From contig CAMGYJ010000011.1 in assembly GCA_946122785.1 (NCBI GenBank), positions 12,586,001 through 12,650,000 on the forward strand: DNA of 64,000 nt, in the 5' to 3' direction. The stretch is from Linum tenue. Taxonomy: Eukaryota > Streptophyta > Magnoliopsida > Malpighiales > Linaceae. Positions within the stretch are counted from its first letter, which is position 1, and the number at the start of each line of letters is the position of its first letter. The notes under the pieces are model-generated. The model worked only from the letters and a program-made list of their open reading frames with translations. It had not been told where the DNA came from and made no database searches. Of this stretch, positions 44,137 to 54,720 are shown in pieces. Position numbers and translations under genes: made by a program.

Positions 44137-45239
44137 GAATCGGAGAGGCCAACTGTTCGCCTAACTTCAACGAATTATTCTTTGTGGGAATTTCAGTTCT
44201 GGGTGTTTGTTGAAGGTCGAGGACTATTGGGTATTTTGGATGGGACGATTCCCCAACCTGCCGCAACTTCTGCCGCTCAAGAACGCGCTGCTTGGTCCCA
44301 GAATGATGCGCGGATCAGGTCGTGGCTTTTAGGGTCTGTGGATCCATCCACATGCCTCAGCCTCAGATTGTTTCCCACATCAAATAGGATGTGGCGACAC
44401 CTTGCTGGGTTGTACTCTTCCGTCAATGCGGCACGGCAGTTTGAGGTTCAAACAACAATTTCCCAGCTTGAGCAAGGAGATCGTTATGTCACCGCCTACT
44501 TCAATGCTGCGCACGAATTATGGACCGAGCAAGACATGATCCAATTGGCGTTGCGTCCACAGGCTTTGACGGATGATGCAATCATCGAAAGGAAGCAAGC
44601 TCGGGTTATGCAATTTCTTATGAGATTGAGGCCCGAGTTTGAGAATGTGAGATCCACCATTCTGAATCGAGAAGAGCTGAATTTTGATGGAGTATTGAGC
44701 AGCTTAGTTCGTGAGGAGACCAGGCTGAGAACGCAAGCTCTATTGACTTGCGCCCAGGAGAAGGCGAAACTATAGTCGCCGCATCTGCCGCAACTTCTCG
44801 ATCAGGTATGGGTCCCGATTATGGTCATAATTCTCATGCTTTTGCGGTGTCGAGGCCTCAATTTCAGAATAAGGTTCCTAAGTCCGCACTCGAGTGCCAT
44901 CACTTTCACGAGAAGGGACATTTGGTTAAGCATTGTCGTCGCAGAAATTATTGTGTGTACTGTAAGAGAATGGGTCACATCGTTTTGGAGTATCGATCTC
45001 GAGAGCGTAATGCAGAGCGCTATACTGGAGCTTTGCAGAAGGCAGGGGCTGGACGCAGCACTCAAGAACGTCCATACAAGCCCTCGTATGCAGTTGAATC
45101 ATGCGAGTCAAGTGGTGGTACCACCGCAGCTCAAATTGAGCAGCTGGTCCAAGCTCTAGCTGCCCTCCAGAATTCTCTTCCTACAGCAATTGGGTCTGCG
45201 CTGTCCACTCTCCAAGGTAAAATAAAATCTAAACCTTAG
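44137..45239 (+). pseudogene. Copia element 1: Gag
   Basis: Gag polyprotein of a Ty1/copia retrotransposon. YSLWEFQFWVFVEGRGLLGI marks the N-terminal part, then ARIRSWLLGSVD, and FLMRLRPEFENVRSTILNRE (44182-44775), the usual plant copia Gag order. A frame change near 44750 leads to two zinc-knuckle-like blocks, CHHFHEKGHLVKHC and CVYCKRMGHIVLEY. The second lacks the final Cys. The true N-terminus was lost in the deletion at 44136. Stop TAG at 45237 precedes the protease. Confidence 0.85.
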
Positions 45240-46148
45240 TTAATTGATTCTGGGTGCTACAATCACATGACTAATAATAAGCAATTTTTACATACAATTC
45301 GGCCTATTAGTCATGTTGGTTTGACAGTTGCAAATGGAGATAAAATGGACGTTAAAGGTATTGGTAAAGTACATACTCCTAGTATTTCTTTACCTAATAC
45401 TTTACATGTTCCGGCCTTGGTTCCAAATTTAGTTTCAGTTGGTTAGCTTACGGAGCAGGGTTGCTCTGTTATGTTTGCTCCTACCGGCTGTGTTATACAG
45501 GACTTGAAGACGGGGAGGCAGATCGGAAGGGGGAGTAAACAGGGGAGGATATTTCATTTGGAAGAGCTTCAAGATAATCCGATTCCTTTGCATACCTCGA
45601 GCTCTAGTCAGCTTGTGTCTAGGCCTGTCAATAGTTCTCCTTTGTCCGTTAAATCTCAATCATTTGTTGGTCCAGTTTTTTCGGTTTTAGAAAATAAAGA
45701 TTGGGAACTGTGGCATGCCCGTCTGGGGCATCCACATTCTGGTCGTCTTTCAGTCATGTTCAAACAATCTCTTCTTGACAAGAACCATGTTCGCATTTCA
45801 GCAAATCTTTCTTGTACCAGTTGTGTTGAAGCAAAGACATCTAGTACATCTTTTCCTTCTAGTGCTACTGTCATAACAAAGCCTTTTCACATCATTCACA
45901 CAGATCTGTGGGGTCCTTCCCCGACTGTTTCTCGGCTTGGCTATAAATACTTTGTTCTCTTCATTGATCAGACCACTCGATACACCTGGATATACTTTCT
46001 TCGTCTGAAATCCGAACTTCGTTCTGTTGCTATTGAATTTCTTAACATGATTCAAACCCAATTTGGAAAAACAGTCAAAATTGTTCGTTCTGATCCAGGA
46101 GTAGTTCCATTCCTTTGCATGAGATCTATCGTTCTCGAGGTATATTGA
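45240..46148 (+). pseudogene. Copia element 1: protease, GAG-pre-integrase and integrase
   Basis: In one frame: LIDSGCYNHMTNN, the aspartic protease active-site segment, then LHVPALVPNLVSVG, a stop (45444-45446, Gln expected), LWHARLGHPHSGR (GAG-pre-integrase His motif), CTSCVEAKT (paired Cys), and the integrase core from FHIIHTDLWGPS through YKYFVLFIDQTTRYTW to IVRSDPG. The Asp residues of the integrase triad are present in DLWG and RSDPG. A frame break just after SDPG moves the third catalytic Glu region to the next frame. Confidence 0.88.
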
Positions 46149-47080
46149 GTCAAATGTCTTGTCCTGGTGTCTCCCAACAAAACGGTCTAGTTGAACGGAA
46201 AAATAGATATGTTATAGAACTTACCTGTGCCCTTCTTATTGCTTCATATGTTCCCAGTCGGTTCTGGCCAGAGGCTATTGTTACCGCCGTCAAGCTCATT
46301 AATTATCAGGTCACTCCCACTCTTAGTCAGACCAGTCCGTATTATGCTCTTTATGGTCATCATCCTGATTACTCTCGTCTTAGAGTTTTTGGCTGCTTAT
46401 GTTTTGTTCTTCTTCCTAAACGTGAGCGAACGAAGCTAACTTCCAAAACCGCTAGATGTGTCTTCCTTGGGTATAGTAGTGTTCATAAAGGGTACATATG
46501 TTTTGATCCTTCAACTCAGCGCATGCGGATTGCAGTCTCGGTAATTTTCTTTGAACATATGATGTTCTATCCACATCGGCCTGCATTGGATTTTGAGTTT
46601 CCTGGTGGGACAAACTCCTTACCTATATTTGATGAAGAAATGGACGAGGTTCCATCTATACCCAATGAGCCTGCCACTCCTCCTTCCCCGCATGATCTGT
46701 CTCCTCCCTCCACCGGCACTTCGCCGTCTACAACAGCATCATCAACTACTTCCAGTAGCTCGCCATTTGTTCTTGCTGAGGAATTGCCGAATGTTCAGCC
46801 AGCTACCCGGCAGTCCACTCGCTCCAATAAAGGAGTGCCGCCAACCCATTTTCAAGATTATGTGGCCCATGGTGTTGACACATTGGTTGTTCCCACTACC
46901 TTCAAGCAAGCTCGTGGGAATCCGATATGGGATCGTGCTATGCAGGACGAGTTCACGGCATTGGAGGCAAATCACACATGGTCTGTTGTTGACAGGCCAA
47001 TTCCGTGTCCTCCCACTATTGGCTCTGGGTGGGTATATGCAATTAAAGTACGTCCCGATGGATCCGTGGAACACAAGTGA
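46115..47080 (+). pseudogene. Copia element 1: integrase C-terminal half and start of polymerase
   Basis: Starts in the new frame with GILSQMSCPGVSQQNGLVER, which carries the catalytic Glu of integrase, then the copia hallmark FGCLCFVLLPKRERTKL and CVFLGYSS. A Ser/Pro/Thr-rich linker follows, and the reverse transcriptase starts at AMQDEFTALEANHTWSVVDR. A TGA at 47078-47080 interrupts just before the ARLVALGYTQ block. Confidence 0.88.
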
Positions 47081-48253
47081 GCTAGGCTTGTTGCTCTTGG
47101 CTATACTCAACAGCATGGAGTAGATTACAATGAGACTTTTGCTCCAGTGGCTAAGATGTCTACCGTTCGAACTTTGCTCGCTGTTGCAACATTATATGAT
47201 TGGCCCCTATATCAGCTCGATGTGAAGAATGCATTTCTTGATGGTGATCTCGAGGAAGTAATATATATGGAACGACCACCAGGCTACACTGTTGGTCGTG
47301 ATGATCAAGTCTGTCTTCTTCACCGCTCTCTTTATGGTCTCAAACAGGCACCCCGGGCCTGGTTTGAGAAATTTCATGCTACGATTGTTCAGTTGGGATT
47401 TCAGCAAAGTCTCAACAATCCTTCTCTGTTTACTAAAGTGACAACTGCTGGGATTGTCGGTCTCTTGCTCTATGTAGACGACATGGTCATCACTGGCACT
47501 GATTCGACGGGTATAACACATCTCAAGGATGGATTAAAGCAAGCCTTCAGTATCAAGGATTTGGGTACTCTTTCTTACTTTCTCGGTCTCGAGGCGAGTC
47601 GCTCCGATCAGGGTATTTTACTCAGTCAACGAAAGTATATCTCTGATCTTCTTGATGAGCACAACTTTGATACTTGTCATCCTGTCAAGACACCCATGGA
47701 GGTTAATCTGAAATTACAGAAAGGTTCTGGTGATCTTCTAAAAGATGGTTCTAAGTATCGCAGTATGGTGGGCAGTCTGATTTATCTTTCTGCCACCCGT
47801 CCAGATATTTCCTATGCTGTACAGGTGGTTAGTCAGTTCATGACGGAGCCTTGTGTTGATCATCTTGCCGCTGTCCATAGGATATTGCGATATCTAAAAG
47901 GGACACAGGATGTAGGCATTATGTTTCCATCTACTGGGACGCCTACAATCAGCGCCTACTCTGATTCTAATTTTGCAGGCTGCATCGATACCCGTCGTTC
48001 TACTTCTGGTTGGTGTGTTCAATTTGGTGGAGCTAACATATCGTGGCGCTGTAAGAAACGGGATAAATTTTCCAAGTCTTCTACAGAAGCAGAATACCGG
48101 GCCATGTCGGAGGTTGGGTCTGAGATGGTTTCTTTGCATCGCCTCCTGTCTGATTTTGGTGTCTTATGTCCGGAAACCCGATGCGATTGCATGTTGATAA
48201 CACGAGTGCCATCCGCATAGATGTCAACCCAGTTCTCCATGATCGCACCAAGC
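47081..48253 (+). pseudogene. Copia element 1: reverse transcriptase and RNase H
   Basis: The frame runs without stop from 47081 to 48220. Motifs: VDYNETFAPVAKMSTVRTLL, YQLDVKNAFLDGDLEEVIYM, LYGLKQAPRAWF, the catalytic YVDD at 47471-47482, YFLGLE, then RNase H with YSDSNFAGC, STSGWC and SSTEAEYRAMSE. Catalytic residues of both enzymes are present, so decay is recent or mild. A frame change at about 48165 puts the last RNase H helix in another phase. Confidence 0.92.
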
Positions 48254-48431
48254 ACATAGAGATCCATGTTCACTACATTCGTGATCTTGTTCGTGATGGT
48301 ACACCCAGTTTACATCATCTTCACACTGAAGAACAGGTTGCTGATCTTTTCACGAAGGCATTTCCTACCAGCTGACATTGGTATCTAGGGAGCAAATTGA
48401 TGCTGAGGGATCGGCATCAATTTGGGGAGGA
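48254..48431 (+). pseudogene. Copia element 1: RNase H C-terminus and polypurine tract
   Basis: Encodes the HIEIHVHYIRDLV to LFTKAFPTS tail common to plant copia polyproteins. A stop at 48373 replaces the Arg codon seen in the copy at 43850. The polypurine tract AATTTGGGGAGGA immediately precedes the LTR. Confidence 0.85.
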
Positions 48432-48778
48432 TGTTAAGTGTATATATGATTGGTTGTGGTTATACTGAGCTATAGGAGATTAGGGGCCCATTAATTATAA
48501 GCCCATGCATACGTAGACCATGCACACGTCTAGGCCCATGCATTGTTGGGTGATCATTCATGATTTGACCTAGCTCATGTAGGGTTAATAGTAGAGAAGG
48601 GGTGATAGCGGCTATACTTTGTGTTCTGTATCTCATCTTAGTAAAATCAGTAGCCAGAAGAGCTTTCAACGCTCTTCCGTGGACTAGTCCTGGATATCCA
48701 GGGATACCACGTAAACTCTGAGTCCGTGTTTGATTCTCTATTCCGTATTGTTCATAATCTGTTTCTGTTTAGTTAACA
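48432..48778 (+). repeat. 3' LTR of copia element 1
   Basis: 347 bases with TGTTAAGTG start and TTAGTTAACA end (TGTTAA/TTAACA inverted). Its first 234 bases match 43904-44136. The full LTR end shows what the left copy lost. Confidence 0.85.
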
Positions 48779-48955
48779 CTCAGGTCACTCAAATCCCCAC
48801 AAGCTCAATCTAAAATCAAGACCGAATTGGCACCGGACTGGTTCAAAACCGGACTGTATCCAATCCAATTTTTGATCCTTTATATTCCTGAAAAGACCGA
48901 ACTGGGACTGAATCAATTCGGATCAATTTAACCGGATCGGACCGGATCTTGTTTT
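48779..48955. mobile_element. Right fragment of the split hAT-type MITE
   Basis: TCTAAAATCAAGACCGAATT, CCGGACTG.ATCCAATCCAAT, GAAAAGACCGAACTGGGAC and TTTAACCGGATCGGACCGG parallel the right half of the MITE at 43105-43431. It is separated from its left half (43672) by copia element 1. Its final end is missing. Confidence 0.75.
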
Positions 48956-50084
48956 TACTTCATTATTATCTTCTGCCGTCGTTATTGGATTCCATCCTTT
49001 ATATAGGAGAAGCAATGAAGTTGTTTGTGGACTGGAGGACTAACATTCAGTATATACTCGTCAATCTCTTAATCTAATCGACGAGATAATTATATCGACC
49101 AAGTCAGCTAATGTGATAATACCATCTGATTCATCAAAAAAGATAATACCTTCTAAACCCACTTGGGTATCCGACTACATAAGGGAGGAATCACTCACGG
49201 GAGAAGATTGAGGAGGAGAGGGGAAATTTATTAGGATTGAAAATTTGAGAGTAGTGAAATAGTAAGGGGAAATTGGTGTTCATATTTGAAGGGAAAAAGA
49301 TACACAATAAATGTAAGTTATCTTCATTCTAACCATGTAAGTTATCTTCATGGATTGCATGGCTTAACGTGTGCATGGGCTTCAAATCTTGGTCTGATGG
49401 ATTCAACAAGATTGTGTATACGTAATAAAAGGCTTAGAAAGATTAATGAAACTGAATAATAGAACGGCAAATTGACACTACACAATTGAGTACTAAGACT
49501 TTAAAGGTTTCCATATCCATCCGTAACCGGATAAAGTAACGGTTAATTTGTGTATTAAATCTATTATTGAACTTTTATGTCTCTAAAAAACTTGAGTTAC
49601 TGTGATCTATTATTTTTTGTCTTATGTGACGGAGAGCTCGTTTATTTGATTCCAAACACCCTCGTTTTTTGATTGTGCAAACTTCAAACTCATATGAGTG
49701 ACTGCCTTGAGTTTGAATGAACGTGTTCATTTGTGATATAAGCTCTATTATCGAACATCTCCTAACAAATCGAACTTTTGGATTGAACTGATTTTCATAG
49801 TAACTCAATATTCAACAAGCCGGCTGATTTGTATATAATTAATGGTTTCCAAATTGATGGATACAGCGATTGTACGTACTTCACAAATTCCCGCCATTAT
49901 TTCCGGCCACAGGCCAGAAGCATCAGGTAGAAACGAAACCCTAGGTTTCGAACTTCACCGTCACCTCATAAATTTATCTATATGAATACTACTTGTTGCA
50001 CATACATATATGTATAGGTCACAATCATCAACTTACAAAGGTTACTAGCTGGCTTCAATTTACCAAGCTAGCTAGAGAGAGCCA
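48956..50084. other. Intergenic, nothing recognised
   Basis: AT-rich with no gene or element boundary that I can support. The 3' untranslated region of the minus-strand ERF gene is presumably at the right end. Confidence 0.35.
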
Positions 50085-50486
50085 TTAATCATCAAAACGG
50101 TCGCTCCTCCTCCTGTTCTCTTCTTGCTCCAGCATCTCCTCCAGCAACCTGTCGTCCAAGTACTCGAACTCCACCACCTGATGAGCCGAAGAAGAAGAAG
50201 AAGACGATGAACCGCGGCGGGCCGAGGCAGCGGATGGGCCCCGGCCCATTGGGTACTCGTGAGGGAAGTTGAGGACGGCAATGTGGCCTCTCATCGCGTA
50301 GGCGGCCCGGTCGTAAGCCCTGGCCGCCTCCTCCGCCGTGTCGAACGTCCCCAGCCATATCCTCTGCCCGTTCCTCGCCGAGTCGCGTATCTCCGCCGCG
50401 AATTTCCCCCACGGACGGTGGCGCACCCCCCGGTACTTCACGTCTCCGCCGCCGCCGTCATTCTCCGCCGATGATCGGTTCTCCAT
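50085..50486 (-). CDS. AP2/ERF transcription factor, group IX type with EDLL motif (copy 3)
   Basis: 133 residues, intronless, minus strand. One AP2/ERF domain (about 17-75) runs from [18 protein letters not shown] to AVLNFPHEY, again with the ERF-type Ala14 and Asp19. A short Ser-rich linker, with a run of eight Ser, leads to [18 protein letters not shown] (about 107-124), an EDLL-type activation motif. It is more diverged than the tandem pair (Arg-His-Arg for three Arg, AAYAMRGH for AAFNMRGH), so it is an older paralogue in the same cluster. The start is the first ATG, about 80 bases after a TATA box. The ORF appears intact. Expected role: nuclear activator of GCC-box genes in hormone and defence responses. 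Confidence 0.93.
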   Translation of the reverse strand: MENRSSAENDGGGGDVKYRGVRHRPWGKFAAEIRDSARNGQRIWLGTFDTAEEAARAYDRAAYAMRGHIAVLNFPHEYPMGRGPSAASARRGSSSSSSSSAHQVVEFEYLDDRLLEEMLEQEENRRRSDRFDD

Positions 50487-50563
50487 AGGAAGCTAAGTGA
50501 GTAAAAGAAGGGTGGTGGTGGTTTTGTGAGTGGTGCATGGCTAAGTGCGGTGCTTAGCTTTGT

Positions 50564-50572
50564 TAATTTATA
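50564..50572 (-). promoter_or_regulatory. TATA box of minus-strand ERF gene
   Basis: TATAAATTA on the minus strand, about 80 bases before the ATG. Confidence 0.7.
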
Positions 50573-50604
50573 CACGTTAAAATAAGTGGAGGGACGTAAC
50601 TATG

Positions 50605-50652
50605 ATTGGTCCACGTGGAGGATCGTGTGGCTTGGCGTTATTGACACGTGGT
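50605..50652 (-). promoter_or_regulatory. CCAAT box and two G-boxes upstream of minus-strand ERF
   Basis: CACGTG occurs at 50612-50617 within CCACGTGG and at 50645-50650 within CCACGTGTC (minus strand), about 40 and 73 bases upstream of the TATA box. An ACCAAT box lies between TATA and the first G-box. These are bZIP/bHLH sites and the second fits an ABA-response element. The tandem ERF pair lacks them. Confidence 0.6.
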
Positions 50653-50659
50653 GGTTTGA

Positions 50660-51359
50660 AGGTCTTGAGTCCATTGTATCTGGATGGTCAAGCTGATGGC
50701 TTTGATCGAAGAAGAGGAAGCCGAGTTGGGTTGGGTCGGGTCCAACCCGCCATGACCTTTTTCTCCGTTCAATATTCTTCTGCATGTCCCGCCTTTATTA
50801 TGTTACTGCTGATTTATTTTATTATATAATATTCATTCTCCTTCAAAGTTTGATTTTCTGGTCCTATTTTGGTAATAATAATATTTGAGTTTTTTTTTTT
50901 TTATTAATACCACTAACTAGCTTGTAGCTCGATCTGATTGATGACGTGGCGCACACAGTTTCTTGTTATCATAACTAGCTGGTCATATAGATGATCGCCC
51001 GCTGATATGGGATCCGATTGGTTACTACTAGAATCAGCAGTTTCATATTTTAGAGTATATTATAATAAACATAGTTTAATTAGATGACCATTTTTTAATG
51101 AGTATGTATGTCTTAAGTTGGCAACTGTCTGTCACGGTTGGAGATTATTCGTGTATGGAAACAAAATAACTGTCGTTATTGGAGTAGGTAATTAAATTTA
51201 TTAAAAAAATATATGCAACAACCCCAAGTAGTCGAGGTCGAGGTTGATCATCAGGAATGAGGAAATTCTTCGATTTCTTTCTAGCCTTATGGATCAACAG
51301 AAATTAATGAAACAAAAAAACATACATGTGCGATGTAAGATTTTTGGAGAGGTGGTTCA
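50660..51359. other. Intergenic up to copia element 2
   Basis: No gene recognised. The last 20 bases, TTTTTGGAGAGGTGGTTCA, resemble a copia polypurine tract and directly precede an LTR start. Confidence 0.35.
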
Positions 51360-51606
51360 TGTTAGCAAATTAGGCCCAATGTTATTAGCCCAACTTTGTA
51401 ATTGTAGTTGTAAGCCCAGTAAAGCTTGACATTCTTCTCTAGCCGATGAGTGTAGGGTTGCCAAAGGAGGAGGGAGAAAAAACCTAATAATAATTACAGC
51501 TCGGAGAGTATAAACTCTCCCGTGGACTAGCCCCGTTATCGGAAAAATCACGTAAATTGATGTGTCGTTTATTTGTTCTGTACAGTTAAGTTCGGCTAAG
51601 TCAACA
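51360..51606 (+). repeat. 5' LTR of copia element 2
   Basis: 247 bases from TGTTAGCAAATTAGG to GGCTAAGTCAACA, followed directly by TGGTATCAAGGA (51607-51618), an initiator-Met primer site with changes at the end. It shares the CGTGGACTAG.CC block with the LTR of element 1, so the two are one family. No 3' LTR is present in the window. Confidence 0.75.
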
Positions 51607-51618
51607 TGGTATCAAGGA

Positions 51619-51814
51619 TTTTGGCGTTCGATTCTATCGGCTTTCGATTCGGCTCAATTCCAAGAATTATGTGTTGTGGGAATTTTAGTTCCGTGTGTAT
51701 GTTGAAGGGAAAGGTCTTCTTCGGCTGCTGGATGGTTCTTTGTCGCGGCCAACGGCGTCGCAAGCATCAGTGCAAGAGGTTGAATGATGGGTCCAAAATA
51801 ATGCTCGCATCAAG
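51619..51814 (+). pseudogene. Copia element 2: Gag, first part
   Basis: Encodes LNSKNYVLWEFQFRVYVEGK and GLLRLLDGS, then VQNNARIK, parallel to the Gag of element 1. Interrupted after AAG (51812-51814) by a CACTA element and continued at 53836. Confidence 0.8.
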
Positions 51815-53832
51815 CACTACAGGAAAAGACACCTCTTGCAACACTTGGATTGCAACACTATTTAAAAGTGTTGTGTTTGATATACAATAACAACACTTGT
51901 TTGTAGAGTTGCATATTGAGTAGTTTAGGCAACTCAAATTAACTATATGTTGCGTTTGTTCTATTATACGCAACACATATGTCTCGAATAAATTTTAAGT
52001 TGCTTAATTGTATAGTTTATGCAACATTTTATCAAATTGTGTTGCAACAAATCAATTTTATTAATGCACGTTTAATTTAAATGAGTAATTGAAATAAAAA
52101 ATAACTGGAAGAGAGAAACTGAATCTAGAGATAAACCCAAATATTGGCTAGCAGGAAATAAAATATATGCGTTGATTACTTTCCCCTCTATCTCTTATTT
52201 AGCTAATTAATGTGTTTCCTTCTTTATCTATAACCCTTCCCATCCTAAGGCTGAAAGCCTCAACCACTAAAAACCCTTATATCATCATTCCGCCACCATC
52301 ACGCGAAATCCCAATCAAACTCCTAAACTCTTCTCTTTTGCAGCCGCCTGCCAATCTCTAAGGACTCTCGACCGACCATCTCGCTTGATTTTTTTGCCAA
52401 GCTAATCGTCAGCAACCTTCGTCTCTTCTCTTACGTGACTCTTGCTGTAAGTATATATGATTGATGCTTAACAAACTTGGTTTTTTGGCTTTTCATATTT
52501 TTATATACGTTTAGGTTCAAGATATATAACCTCTTTCAGGTTTGAGTTTTGATTGGAATGATCATGAGTTAATTATGATTCCTTTACATGAATAAAAAGC
52601 AAGCATAATTAACAAAAGCTACAATTAGTTTTTTACAGAGTAATCTTCTTATCACGACCTCGTCAATACAAAGGGAAGTATCGGAACTGAATTAGAGGAA
52701 GGTAACACAAGGCTCTTGGTTAGTTTTTAGGGAGGTGTAGTAAGAAGACATGCCAAGTTGAGACGCGCGAGTTGGAGAAAGCCAATGGTGAGCAAATAGA
52801 TCCTTAGTAGAGGTGTGTTTATTTTTCAAGTTTTTATTTTATTGGTTAATAGTTTGCACATAAAATATTATACAAAATCTAATATCCTTGAGTTAATTAC
52901 TTTGTGTACAGGAGAAATTCAAGAGCAAGTGTTGCCTAATGCTCATGTATCTCACAAGGATGAAACTAGAAAGAGCAAAACTACAAATGAGAAGAACGTG
53001 TATAGATGATCTTGAAACAAAGCATTTGTAGATATGTGATAACTATAGCATTCAAATGAATTCTAAAAGTTAGATGAATGACAAGTGCATAACCTAGCTA
53101 TTTAGTGTATCCTGTATTGTTCTGGAGTGCTACTTAGTTTTGTTGGTAAGAAGGTTGGAGTTTAAAGATATTTGTTGTATATTATTTTGGGAATTTTATT
53201 TTATTATATAATAATAATTACTATGATTGTCACTAAAGTGTGTACTACTATGATGATTGCTTGTCACCAAAGACATCGACAAAATCCAATCATCAAATCT
53301 TTCAAATTGTGACGAGAAAAGTTTTCATTTTTCATAGCAAAGAATAGACTCATTTATGATATAATAATCTTCATAAAAAGTCACACATGTAATAATTGCA
53401 TTGTCACAAAATGGACCAAAATTTGTACATGTGACAAAATTCGTCACATACAGTTACTTTAGTGATAATAACCTTTATGTTAAAAAATATTATTTGTGAC
53501 AGAACTTCGATCACAAATGACAATTATTTGTGGCAATTAAACATGTCACAATTGTTATTTTTGCGTCGCCATTAACTCGTCACAAAATGATCTCTATTGA
53601 CGACAAAATTGTCACAATTGTTATTTTTGCGTCGCCATTAACTCGTCACAAAATGATCTCTATTGACGACAAAATTGTCACAATTGGTATTCATTTGTGA
53701 CGATTTGGACTTGTCACAGATACAATTTAAATGTTGCAAAAACTTGTAAAAATGCGTTGCCTGAATTCCTAAAATGTGTTGCCTAAAGTGGTGTTGCATA
53801 AGAGGTGAGGATGCGCCATTTTTCCCGTAGTG
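51815..53832. mobile_element. Complete non-autonomous CACTA element
   Basis: 2018 bases with ends CACTACAGGAAAA and, reverse-complemented, CACTACGGGAAAA. The three-base duplication AAG flanks it (51812-51814, 53833-53835). Subterminal GTTGC words (GCAACACTT, GTGTTGC) occur at both ends. The surrounding Gag reading frame is interrupted cleanly. A leader-like stretch with CT-rich sequence (52250-52450) and short exon-like pieces (for example 52740-52795 with ELEKANGE, and 52911-53009) suggest a decayed gene of the element or a captured fragment, but no transposase domain is recognised. Confidence 0.9.
53545..53686. repeat. Exact tandem duplication of 66 bases
   Basis: GTCACAATTGTTATTTTTGC starts units at 53545 and 53611 that are identical over 66 bases. 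A third start at 53677 diverges after ten bases. It lies among GTCACAAAT words near the right end of the CACTA element. Confidence 0.92.
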
Positions 53833-53835
53833 AAG

Positions 53836-54720
53836 TCTTAGCTGCTCGGTTCCGTTGACCTTAATATTGCTCTAGGTTTGCGGCTATTGACATGGCATCA
53901 GAGAGGTGGAAGCATCTAGCGTCTGCTTATTCGATGACTAGTGTTGCTCGGCAATTTGAGTTGCGAACTGCTCTTGCGCAATTGGAATAAGGTGATCTTA
54001 ATGTTACTTCTTATTTCCAGGGCTACGCAATTGTTATGGACGGAACATGACCTGCTTACGGCTTCTTTTCGATCCGCAGCAGTGTCCGCTGATGTTCTTG
54101 TTGAGCGCTCTCAACCGCGCTTGCTTCAATTTCTGATGCGGCTTCGGCCGGAATTTGAGAATGTTCGGGCTACTTTCATCAATCGGGAGGACATCAAGAT
54201 GGATGGGTACTGAGTACTCTCGTACGTGAAGAAACTTGTTTATGTACCCAGTCCCAACTCGACGCCAGGCTTGGGGTTGGAGATCACGCCTTTGCTGCTG
54301 CTAGTTTCCGTCGATCAGAAGTTTCCGCTGCTGCCGAAGAAGCCTTTGTGGTGGGGCTCCCTCAATTCCTGCGTTACATTCCTGTCTCCGAGCTCACCTG
54401 TCATCACTGTCAAGAGGTGGGTCACGTTCAGAAATATTGCAAGGTGCGTAACTTTTGTGTCTTCGGCAAGAAAGGCGACCATATTATTTCTAATTATCGC
54501 CGTCTGAGGTCACGCTCCCAAGGGCCTCCCGCGCCGTCTCGGTCTTCTGCTGCGGGGGCCTATTCCACCTAGCCTGCTGTCAGTTCGGGTGTGCATTCTG
54601 TGGCCTCTTCTGCTGCTGCCACCTTGACGTCTGCTAATGTGGAGCGTCTCATCAATGATGCTCTTCAATCGTCTCTTCCCACAGCCTTCACGTCAGCTTT
54701 TTCCACCATGTAGGATTCTG
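53836..54720 (+). pseudogene. Copia element 2: Gag, second part
   Basis: Resumes after the CACTA insertion with LLGSVD and continues in several frames: ARQFELRTALAQLE, TQLLWTEHDLLTAS, LLQFLMRLRPEFENVRATFI, then a knuckle CHHCQEVGHVQKYC (about 54392-54433) and a half-lost second knuckle. The order matches element 1. Stops at 53987 and 54211 and at least two frame changes break it. Confidence 0.82.
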
